A stretch of DNA of 25,395 nucleotides from Gammaproteobacteria bacterium (GTDB taxonomy: Bacteria > Pseudomonadota > Gammaproteobacteria > Acidiferrobacterales > Acidiferrobacteraceae): assembly GCA_028064935.1 (NCBI GenBank), contig JAPTWT010000171.1:1-25395 (forward strand), read 5' to 3'. Below the pieces are notes generated by a model, which was not told the origin of the DNA, searched no databases, and worked only from the letters and a program-made list of their open reading frames with translations. The position numbers and the translations under genes were made by a program. Each line of letters opens with the position of its first letter. Within the stretch, counting starts at the first letter, position 1. Positions 18,748 through 25,395 of the stretch are shown piece after piece.

Positions 18748-19104
18748 ATGACCACCGAGGACGACCTTTTTCCGGTATTGAGCCACGCCGTCCGGCGGCG
18801 TCTCCTTGTGCTGCTCGAGGCCGTGGGAGAGCTTTGCGTGTGCGACCTTACGGCGGCCTTGGGTCTGCCACAGGCGGTTGTCTCACGCCAGCTTGCGGTG
18901 ATGCGCACGGCCGGACTGGTGGCCGTGCGCAAGCGCGGCACCTGGGTGTACTACCGGCGCCATCCCGACCTTGCGCCGTGGGTGGCGGCCGTCATCGTTG
19001 CCCTACGTAAGGCCCCGGGCGCGGGCGCATTGGTCGACGATGTACGGCGCCTGGAGGTGCGGCGGCAGTCCGGGCCGAGCGGCTGCGACACCGGCGATCG
19101 CTAA
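18748..19104 (+). CDS. arsR: ArsR/SmtB-family arsenic-responsive repressor
   Basis: A 118-residue winged-helix repressor of the ArsR family. The arsenic-binding motif ELCVCDL at the start of the recognition region is intact, with two cysteines that would bind As(III) or Sb(III); the third cysteine of E. coli ArsR is missing. The recognition helix is LPQAVVSRQLAVMRTAGL and the wing is VRKRGTWVYY. It should bind its own promoter and release it on arsenite binding. ATG 18748 is chosen; ATG 18730 would add six residues but lies inside the AT-rich operator. The target is the arsB gene 215 bp downstream. Confidence 0.9.
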   Translation: MTTEDDLFPVLSHAVRRRLLVLLEAVGELCVCDLTAALGLPQAVVSRQLAVMRTAGLVAVRKRGTWVYYRRHPDLAPWVAAVIVALRKAPGAGALVDDVRRLEVRRQSGPSGCDTGDR

Positions 19105-19319
19105 ACCGGCCCATGGCTGAAGTCGCAGGCTCGTTCGCGAGAATACGATCCCCAGGGTATCCCGTGGGGGGCGTTTCGCACGAGGAGTGAGGCGTAGGCA
19201 TTCTGCGATGCCCGTGTGCGCCACGCCGGTTGCGTCCCGGGCGGGGTTGGCCCGCCGCGACCGGCTAGCGGTGCGTACGGGAAATAGCGGGCGACTGGGC
19301 TGAGTGGGGAGGGGTAGAG

Positions 19320-20636
19320 ATGGTATTGGCAGTCGCGGTTTTTATATTCACACTCTTTTTGGTGATCGTACAGCCCAAGGGGCTTGGTATCGGCTGGGGT
19401 GCGACGCTCGGCGCGCTCGTGGCCTTGGTGCTCGGCGTTGTGCACGTCCAGAACATTCCCACGGTGTGGGGCATCGTCTGGAACGCGACATTGACCTTTG
19501 TGGGGCTCATCATTATCTCGCTTTTGCTAGACGAGGCCGGCTTCTTTCACTGGGCGGCCTTGCATATGGCGCGTGCCGGGGGCGGGAACGGCCGTAGGCT
19601 CTTTCCCCTCATCATTCTCTTAGGGGCCCTGGTCGCCGCGTTCTTCGCCAATGACGGCGCGGCGCTCATATTGACGCCCATCGTGCTTGCCATGCTCGTG
19701 GCCCTTGGGTTTTCCCCGGTGGCGGCACTGGCGTTCGTGATGGGCACGGGTTTCATCGCCGACACCACCTCGCTGCCGTTTGTGATCTCCAATCTCGTCA
19801 ATATCGTCTCGGCCGACTTCTTCGATATCCCATTTCGGCGCTACGCCATGGTCATGGCGCCGGTGGACGTGGTGGCCGGCCTTACGACATTCGCCATGCT
19901 CTGGATTTACTATAGGCGCGACATTCCGCGGGACTACGACCTGGGGCGGCTCGAGGACCCGGTAGCTGCGATCAAGGACCCGCTGCTCTTTCGCCTGTCG
20001 TGGCCGGTGCTCGTCTTGCTGCTCGTCAGCTATTTCCTGGCCGGGCGTCTGCAGGTCCCGGTATCGCTGCTTACGGGACTTGCGGCATTCATCCTTTTGC
20101 TGGTTGCGGCGCGTGTTTGGCGGGCGGGGCGGGGGGCCGTGGTGCCGGTCGCGCGTGTGCTGCGCGAGGCCCCTTGGCAGATCGTCGTGTTCAGTCTCGG
20201 TATGTACCTCGTCGTCTATGGTCTGCGCGATGCCGGGCTTACGATGTGGCTCGCGCGGCTGTTTCAAGGGTTAGCGGCCCATGGACTCATGACGGCGACC
20301 ATAGGGACGGGGTTTGTGAGCGCCTTCCTGTCGGCGATCATGAACAATATGCCGACCGTGCTCGTAGGGTCTCTTGCCGTCCATGATGTCGTGGCCATTG
20401 CGCCCGCCACCCGTGAGGCAATGATCTACGCCAACGTGATCGGCTGCGATATTGGGCCGAAGTTCACGCCGCTCGGGAGTCTTGCCACGCTGCTCTGGTT
20501 GCATGTACTGGCGCGCAAGGGACAGACCATTTCGTGGCGGACCTATATGCGTGCCGGGCTCATCATGACGCCGGTGGTGCTGCTGACGACACTGGCGGCG
20601 CTCGCGCTCTGGCTGCGCGCCCTGGGGCCCGGGTGA
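19320..20636 (+). CDS. arsB: Arsenite efflux permease
   Basis: A 438-residue inner-membrane protein with about a dozen hydrophobic segments and the ArsB/ion-transporter pattern. Signature regions are [19 protein letters not shown] and [18 protein letters not shown], followed by [23 protein letters not shown], all conserved in ArsB. It expels arsenite or antimonite using the proton motive force, or with ArsA where present; neither arsA nor arsC is in this window. GGGGAGGGG at 19306-19314 sets the start. The 215-bp gap after arsR holds no gene, only small hairpins such as GGCGGG / CCCGCC at 19240-19256. Confidence 0.93.
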   Translation: MVLAVAVFIFTLFLVIVQPKGLGIGWGATLGALVALVLGVVHVQNIPTVWGIVWNATLTFVGLIIISLLLDEAGFFHWAALHMARAGGGNGRRLFPLIILLGALVAAFFANDGAALILTPIVLAMLVALGFSPVAALAFVMGTGFIADTTSLPFVISNLVNIVSADFFDIPFRRYAMVMAPVDVVAGLTTFAMLWIYYRRDIPRDYDLGRLEDPVAAIKDPLLFRLSWPVLVLLLVSYFLAGRLQVPVSLLTGLAAFILLLVAARVWRAGRGAVVPVARVLREAPWQIVVFSLGMYLVVYGLRDAGLTMWLARLFQGLAAHGLMTATIGTGFVSAFLSAIMNNMPTVLVGSLAVHDVVAIAPATREAMIYANVIGCDIGPKFTPLGSLATLLWLHVLARKGQTISWRTYMRAGLIMTPVVLLTTLAALALWLRALGPG

Positions 20637-20659
20637 TCCGAGAGTGGGGTAATGTGTTG

Positions 20660-22048
20660 CTATAGGGTGGCGGTGGCGTGGTCGGCAAGCCGCGAGCGCT
20701 CACCCCGCTCCAGCGTGACATGCCCCCCGTGCGCCCACCCTTTGAAGCGATCCACCACATAGGTAAGGCCGGAGGTCGTTTCGGTCAGATAGGGGCTGTC
20801 GATCTGCGCGATATTCCCAAGGCATACGACCTTGCTGCCGGGTCCCGCGCGGGTGATGAGCGTCTTCATTTGGCGGGCACTCAGATTCTGCGCCTCGTCG
20901 ATGATGATGAACTTGCGCAGAAATGTGCGGCCGCGCATGAAGTTCAGGCTTTTGACGCGGATTCGTGCGCGAATCAGGTCACCGGCCGCCGCGCGCGCCC
21001 ATTGTGACCGGCCATGGCCGTGGGCCTCGCCTTGGTTCAGGATGTCGAGGTTGTCCTCCAGGGCCCCCATCCAGGGGGTCATTTTCTCCTCTTCGGTCCC
21101 GGGCAGGAAGCCGATATCCTCGCCCACCGGGATAGTGACGCGGGTCATGATGATCTCGGTGTAACGCTGCTGCTCTATGGTCTGTTCAAGACCGGCGGCC
21201 AGCGCAAGCAGGGTCTTGCCGGTCCCGGCGTGGCCGAGCAGTGTTACGAGGTCGATGTCCGGATCCATCAGCAGGTTTAAGGCGAAGTTCTGCTCACGGT
21301 TGCGCGCCCGCACCCCCCACACCGCGCGTTCCTCTTTCGTGTAATCGAGCACGGCCTCCAGGCGCGCGTACCCAACACCGGTCTCACGGACGACGGTATC
21401 GGGCAGCGAGGCCTCGTCCCCGGGCAGAAACTGGCCCACAAACCAGCCCGCCGGGGCAGTGCCGCGGATCTCGAAGGCCGGACGTTGCGACTCTCCGCCG
21501 GCAAGCGGCTCGAGCACGTCCGCGGATGTGAGATGCAGCGTGCCGATGCCCCGGTACAGAAGGTCGGCATCGTCCAGAACCTGCTCGCTGGTATAGTCCT
21601 CGGCCCTAAGGCCCAGGGCGCGTGCCTTGATGCGCAGATTGATGTCCTTGCTGACGAGCACCGCCTCACGGCCCGGGTGGTCGCAGGCGAGTTGGCGCGT
21701 TATGGCCAGCAATTCGCCACCGACCCCGCGTGCCGGCGGCGCCTTGGCGTGGTCCCGAGGCGCCGCCCCGAGCGGAATGAAAAGGCGTCCGCCAGCGGCG
21801 CCCTCGGCATGCGGTAGTGGCGCTCCGGCGGCCAGATCAGCGGGTGCCGCCACCAGGGTTTCATCGAGAAAGCGACTGGCCTGGCGGGCATTGCGGGCGA
21901 TCTCCGAGCTGCCCTGCTTATGGGCATCTAGTTCCTCGAGCACCGCGACCGGGACGTAGACGTCATGTTCCTCGAACCGGTACAAGGCCGCCGGATCGTG
22001 CATCAGCACGCTGGCGTCGAGAACGAACAGCTTGCGATGCCCGGTCAT
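20660..22048 (-). CDS. PIN-PhoH fusion ATPase (PhoH2/YlaK type)
   Basis: A 462-residue protein joining an N-terminal PIN nuclease domain to a C-terminal PhoH ATPase. The PIN part has the acidic residues of FVLDASVLMHDP, EELD and the VSKDINLRIKA segment. The PhoH part has Walker A GHAGTGKTLLAL, Walker B FIIIDEAQN and the later sensor region VVCLGNIAQIDSPYLT. Related PIN-PhoH proteins have RNA-unwinding and RNase activity. Its ATG overlaps the bcp stop by 1 bp (TAATG on the minus strand), so the two are co-translated, which may link RNA turnover to oxidative stress. It converges with arsB across 23 bp with no clear terminator. Confidence 0.9.
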   Translation of the reverse strand: MTGHRKLFVLDASVLMHDPAALYRFEEHDVYVPVAVLEELDAHKQGSSEIARNARQASRFLDETLVAAPADLAAGAPLPHAEGAAGGRLFIPLGAAPRDHAKAPPARGVGGELLAITRQLACDHPGREAVLVSKDINLRIKARALGLRAEDYTSEQVLDDADLLYRGIGTLHLTSADVLEPLAGGESQRPAFEIRGTAPAGWFVGQFLPGDEASLPDTVVRETGVGYARLEAVLDYTKEERAVWGVRARNREQNFALNLLMDPDIDLVTLLGHAGTGKTLLALAAGLEQTIEQQRYTEIIMTRVTIPVGEDIGFLPGTEEEKMTPWMGALEDNLDILNQGEAHGHGRSQWARAAAGDLIRARIRVKSLNFMRGRTFLRKFIIIDEAQNLSARQMKTLITRAGPGSKVVCLGNIAQIDSPYLTETTSGLTYVVDRFKGWAHGGHVTLERGERSRLADHATATL

Positions 22049-22524
22049 TACTGCGCAACGATCTCGCGCAGGTCCCGCAATACCGCGAGCACGTGACCGT
22101 CGACTTTGACCTTGCGATATTCCCGGCGCAAGACCCCATGCTCATCTATAATAAAAGTACTTCTTTCGATCCCCATGGATTTTTTTCCGTAGAGGTTCTT
22201 TTCCTTGATCACATCAAACGCGCGGCATAGCTCCTCGTCGATGTCGGCAATGAGGTCGAACGGAAAGCACTGCTTGGTCTTGAAGGACTCATGGGACTTG
22301 ATGTCGTCACGTGATACACCCAGGATGACCGTGTTCAGGTTTTCGAACTCCTCGTAGTGATCGCGGAAATCCTGTCCCTCGGTCGTGCAGCCGGGGGTGT
22401 TGTCTTTCGGATAGAAATACAAAACCACGTTACGGCCGCGCAGCTCCGACAGTCGAAAGCTTTGCTCATCCGTCGCTTGCACCACGAGATCGGGGATACG
22501 TCCGCCGACTTCGATTTTACTCAT
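22048..22524 (-). CDS. bcp: Thioredoxin-dependent peroxiredoxin, PrxQ/Bcp subfamily
   Basis: A 158-residue thiol peroxidase that reduces peroxides in the cytosol. The peroxidatic Cys46 lies in the NTPGCTTEGQDF motif. The resolving Cys five residues later in many PrxQ proteins is replaced by Gln51; Cys86 and Cys100 are the other cysteines and might resolve instead, otherwise it works by a 1-Cys mechanism. The FYPKDNTPGCT block and the KVKVDGH tail are typical. The ATG at 22524 fits the family N-terminus. It precedes and overlaps phoH. Upstream on the minus strand is a long gene-free region with GC-rich hairpins. Confidence 0.93.
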   Translation of the reverse strand: MSKIEVGGRIPDLVVQATDEQSFRLSELRGRNVVLYFYPKDNTPGCTTEGQDFRDHYEEFENLNTVILGVSRDDIKSHESFKTKQCFPFDLIADIDEELCRAFDVIKEKNLYGKKSMGIERSTFIIDEHGVLRREYRKVKVDGHVLAVLRDLREIVAQ

Positions 22525-23400
22525 TTCGCGTCCACTCTCCGATGATTGTTCTTAAGGGGCCGGGCAGGTCCGGTCGCCGGGCCGCGCCAACGATCGGTCC
22601 CGTCCGGGCGTTCCCCGGACAACGGCCCGTGCTGGCCCGCAACCCTCCGGCGGGCCCGCGGACGCCGCTTACGTTAGGGTCGCCACCGCCGATAGTATTC
22701 AGTATCTCGCCATCGCCTACAAGACGAAAGGCGGGCTCGGTCAAGGTGGATGTGCCGTACCGGAAATAATCATAAAATGCAAATAGTTGAGGTAGTAGGC
22801 TCCCCAACCCCGGGCATCCCGGTATCGATCGCGGGATGGGGTCGGCGCAATTCATCGGCAAAGTCCTAGGGGCGCGCCCAGTCCGCCCCGTGGAGCGCCA
22901 TGAGGAAGGATGCTATCAAGCGCGCATGGTACAACACCGCGATCTGGGGCGGCCCAATGTCATCCGCTGGCGCCTCGCGGCAGGCCTTCTCACACCCTGC
23001 CAGAGACCCGCACAATTCATCGCCGAAGCGAGGCGCGCACTCCGCTTCCCACCCGCCTGGTCTTAGACCGCTTGCGGATGACGAAAACGCGCGCATCGGG
23101 GCCTCCTTCGGATCTTGAGGGCCCATGTACAGCGCGGGCTTGGTGATCGCGCGGGGCCCACGATGGTATCGCGCTTTGCGGGAGGGGACGCCGTTCAGTA
23201 CAATAGGCGCGGGGCGGAGGCGGTACCGGACCATCCAAAAAACCTCCCTCATACAGACCGGGCCGCAGTCGAAGCAACGAGCAACGGGTGTCACTTGGAC
23301 CCGGCGTGTTGCCGCGTCCGGTCGCGGCCGCCTCTGCCCCATGTCCCTGGCATCCGCTCGCTCTTAATGAATCGAACGCTGATCATTGAGGAGGAGTTTT
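22525..23400. other. Intergenic region of about 870 bp without a convincing gene
   Basis: The open frames here lack recognisable domains. Two perfect 7-bp inverted repeats, GTCCGGG / CCCGGAC at 22602-22620 and GGCCCGC / GCGGGCC at 22634-22656, lie upstream of bcp. An AT-rich spot at about 22762-22795 stands out from the GC-rich background and could hold the bcp promoter. The rest could be a decayed gene or an untranslated RNA; I see no specific match. Confidence 0.5.
23176..23204 (+). promoter_or_regulatory. Possible sigma-70 promoter for the poly-HAMP gene
   Basis: TTGCGG at 23176-23181, 17 bp, then TACAAT at 23199-23204 (five of six -10 positions). It would give a leader of nearly 200 nt before the GTG start at 23401. 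Plausible but unproven. Confidence 0.3.
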
Positions 23401-25395
23401 GTGGTCACAGGGTTGAAGCGCAAGAACGGGCGTGTGCCGTCGCAGGGTTCGGGGCGTGCGCGATCGCGGACGCGGGTCTCTCAAGACGAGGATGACGACC
23501 TTCAGCGCCTGCTCGTTGGCCTCCAGCGACTGCATGATGGCGATTTCAGCGTGCGATTGCGATTGCGGGAGGGTCGTCGTGCCCAGCAAATCGCCCGGAT
23601 CTTCAATTCACTGGCCCGCCATAATCAGCGTTTGACCCGGGAATTCGGGCGGGTAGCGAATCTTGTCGGCCGCCAGGGCCGTATCGCCGAGCGCACCTCG
23701 CTCAAGGGGATGCAGGGCGCATGGGCGACCATGATCGAGGCCCAAAATAGCGCCGTCGACGACCTAGTGCACACGATACTCGAGATCTCGCGCGTGATCC
23801 GTGCGGTCGCCAATGGCGATCTGTCCCAATCCGTCCCCTTCGATGTCGCCGGCCGGCCGGTGAAGGGCGATCTGATACGTGTCGGACGGGCGGTCAACAC
23901 CATGGTCGACCAGCTGCGCTCGTTCGCTGCCGAGGTCACGCGCGTGGCCAAGGAGGTGGGCATCGAGGGCAAGCTTGGCGGTCAGGCGCGCGTGAAGGGC
24001 GTGTCCGGCACCTGGAAGGACCTCACGGAGAATGTGAATCAGCTGGCCGGCAACCTCACCTCGCAGGTGCGCAACATCGCGCTCGTGACCACGGCGGTGG
24101 CCAACGGCGACCTCTCGCAGAAGATCACAGTCGATGCCCGCGGCGAGATCCTGGAGTTAAAGAGCACCATCAACACCATGGTCGACCAGCTGCGCTCGTT
24201 CGCCGCCGAGGTCACGCGCGTGGCCAAGGAGGTGGGCATCGACGGCAAGCTCGGCGGCCAAGCCAAGGTCCCAGGGGTGGCGGGGACCTGGAAGGACCTC
24301 ACGGACAACGTGAACCAGCTGACCGGTAACCTCACCTCGCAGGTGCGTAACATCGCGCTCGTGACCACCGCGGTCGCCAAGGGCGACCTCTCGCAGAAGA
24401 TCACAGTCGATGCCCGCGGCGAGATCCTGGAGCTGAAAGACACCATCAACACCATGGTCGACCAGCTGCGCTCGTTCGCTGCCGAGGTCACGCGCGTGGC
24501 CAAGGAGGTGGGCATCGAGGGCAAGCTTGGCGGTCAGGCGCGCGTGAAGGGCGTGTCCGGCACCTGGAAGGACCTCACGGAGAATGTGAATCAGCTGGCC
24601 GGCAACCTCACCTCGCAGGTGCGCAACATCGCCGAGGTCTCCACGGCGGTGGCCAACGGCGACCTCTCGCAGAAGATCACAGTCGATGCCCGCGGCGAGA
24701 TCCTGGAGTTAAAGAGCACCATCAACACCATGGTCGACCAGCTGCGCTCGTTCGCTGCCGAGGTCACGCGCGTGGCCAAGGAGGTGGGCATCGAGGGCAA
24801 GCTTGGCGGTCAGGCGCGCGTGAAGGGCGTGTCCGGCACCTGGAAGGACCTCACGGAGAATGTGAATCAGCTGGCCGGCAACCTCACCTCGCAGGTGCGC
24901 AACATCGCGCTCGTGACCACGGCGGTGGCCAACGGCGACCTCTCGCAGAAGATCACAGTCGATGCCCGCGGCGAGATCCTGGAGTTAAAGAGCACCATCA
25001 ACACCATGGTCGACCAGCTGCGCTCGTTCGCCGCCGAGGTCACGCGCGTGGCCAAGGAGGTGGGCATCGACGGCAAGCTCGGCGGCCAAGCCAAGGTCCC
25101 AGGGGTGGCGGGGACCTGGAAGGACCTCACGGACAACGTGAACCAGCTGACCGGTAACCTCACCTCGCAGGTGCGTAACATCGCGCTCGTGACCACCGCG
25201 GTCGCCAAGGGCGACCTCTCGCAGAAGATCACAGTCGATGCCCGCGGCGAGATCCTGGAGCTGAAAGACACCATCAACACCATGGTCGACCAGCTGCGCT
25301 CGTTCGCTGCCGAGGTCACGCGCGTGGCCAAGGAGGTGGGCATCGAGGGCAAGCTTGGCGGTCAGGCGCGCGTGAAGGGCGTGTCCGGCACCTGG
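23401..25395 (+). CDS. Soluble poly-HAMP sensor protein, probably a class III-like hybrid histidine kinase (3' end outside window)
   Basis: The frame is open for 665 codons to the window edge. The GTG start follows a strong GAGGAGGAG seven bases upstream. There is no signal peptide or membrane segment, so the protein is cytoplasmic. A basic tail leads to a first HAMP-like segment ([13 protein letters not shown]), then from about residue 135 a series of 92-residue units, each with [16 protein letters not shown] and a second half [19 protein letters not shown]. This alternating pattern is that of the poly-HAMP arrays of Nik1/Os-1-type hybrid kinases. The kinase, receiver or output parts would lie beyond the window, so the enzymatic identity is inferred. 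Signals are probably passed along the HAMP stack. The long frames on the opposite strand here are only shadows of the repeats. Confidence 0.85.
   Translation, partial: MVTGLKRKNGRVPSQGSGRARSRTRVSQDEDDDLQRLLVGLQRLHDGDFSVRLRLREGRRAQQIARIFNSLARHNQRLTREFGRVANLVGRQGRIAERTSLKGMQGAWATMIEAQNSAVDDLVHTILEISRVIRAVANGDLSQSVPFDVAGRPVKGDLIRVGRAVNTMVDQLRSFAAEVTRVAKEVGIEGKLGGQARVKGVSGTWKDLTENVNQLAGNLTSQVRNIALVTTAVANGDLSQKITVDARGEILELKSTINTMVDQLRSFAAEVTRVAKEVGIDGKLGGQAKVPGVAGTWKDLTDNVNQLTGNLTSQVRNIALVTTAVAKGDLSQKITVDARGEILELKDTINTMVDQLRSFAAEVTRVAKEVGIEGKLGGQARVKGVSGTWKDLTENVNQLAGNLTSQVRNIAEVSTAVANGDLSQKITVDARGEILELKSTINTMVDQLRSFAAEVTRVAKEVGIEGKLGGQARVKGVSGTWKDLTENVNQLAGNLTSQVRNIALVTTAVANGDLSQKITVDARGEILELKSTINTMVDQLRSFAAEVTRVAKEVGIDGKLGGQAKVPGVAGTWKDLTDNVNQLTGNLTSQVRNIALVTTAVAKGDLSQKITVDARGEILELKDTINTMVDQLRSFAAEVTRVAKEVGIEGKLGGQARVKGVSGTW
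23894..25395 (+). repeat. 276-bp tandem repeats in an 828-bp higher-order array, inside the poly-HAMP gene
   Basis: Units of 276 bp (92 codons) begin at 23962, 24238, 24514, 24790, 25066 and 25342. Three types follow the order A, B, A', A, B, A. B has [16 protein letters not shown] where A has [16 protein letters not shown], and A' has AEVSTAV where A has ALVTTAV. Bases 23894-24567 and 24722-25395 agree throughout, an identical 674-bp copy at an 828-bp offset, pointing to recent duplication of a three-unit block. The array runs off the window. Confidence 0.9.

Noticed and set aside
17431..18786. 451-codon open frame on the minus strand
   Set aside because: It is antisense to parC and truA, both of which have clear family motifs; its translation is low-complexity and resembles no family.
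22517..22861. 114-codon frame on the minus strand upstream of bcp
   Set aside because: It runs through the GC-rich hairpins into bcp and has no family resemblance.
22866..23342. 158-codon frame on the minus strand
   Set aside because: No recognisable domain, no clear ribosome binding site; kept only as part of the unexplained intergenic region.
24039..25352. Repeated minus-strand frames with identical translations
   Set aside because: They are the reverse complement of the HAMP repeats; the plus strand has a continuous frame with a ribosome binding site and known domain pattern.
23962..25395. Direct repeats as a CRISPR array
   Set aside because: Units are 276 bp, contiguous and in frame within a coding gene, with no spacers.

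Overview
The window is GC-rich, densely coded bacterial chromosome. The gene set (pilB and pilD next to coaE, parE-parC, a PrxQ/Bcp peroxiredoxin, sigma-54 regulation) points to a gammaproteobacterium. Arsenite efflux together with a rubrerythrin / Fe-S protein / EncFtn-type ferritin / DUF3501 cluster would fit an iron- or sulfur-oxidising acidophile such as an Acidiferrobacter relative. That placement is inference; there is no rRNA or tRNA here to test it.

Region 1 (1-7288, + strand) is the most unusual part. After the tail of an unidentified gene and a small FmdB-type zinc ribbon comes a sigma-54 enhancer-binding activator with a cysteine-containing N-terminal sensory region. Downstream lie a 16-bp imperfect palindrome and a -24/-12-like element. 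A tight same-strand series follows: an unrecognised protein, an MglA-like small GTPase, an orphan ABC-type ATPase whose frame is broken by a +1 shift, a dual-specificity-type phosphatase, two roadblock/LC7 proteins, a divergent malate/lactate-dehydrogenase-fold protein and a single-domain ACT protein. This looks like a self-contained signalling module (activator, GTPase switch, roadblock partners, phosphatase) of unknown output.

Region 2 (7305-10764, - strand) is housekeeping and type IV pilus: pilB, pilD and coaE. The expected pilC is absent between pilB and pilD.

Region 3 (10880-18594, + strand) begins with an extended -10 promoter overlapped by a PerR-like box, then rubrerythrin, a GlpC-like two-cluster Fe-S protein, an EncFtn-like ferritin without a shell-targeting tail, and DUF3501. 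The last of these overlaps parE, which overlaps parC, which overlaps truA, so essential topoisomerase IV genes are translationally linked to a peroxide/iron cluster.

Region 4 (18600-20636, + strand) has two strong hairpins, then arsR and arsB. Region 5 (20660-22524, - strand) is bcp overlapping a PIN-PhoH ATPase. Region 6 is about 870 bp without a convincing gene, then the 5' part of a soluble poly-HAMP sensor protein (23401 to the window end). Its 276-bp repeats form an 828-bp higher-order unit that is copied without a single difference over the 674 bp that can be compared.
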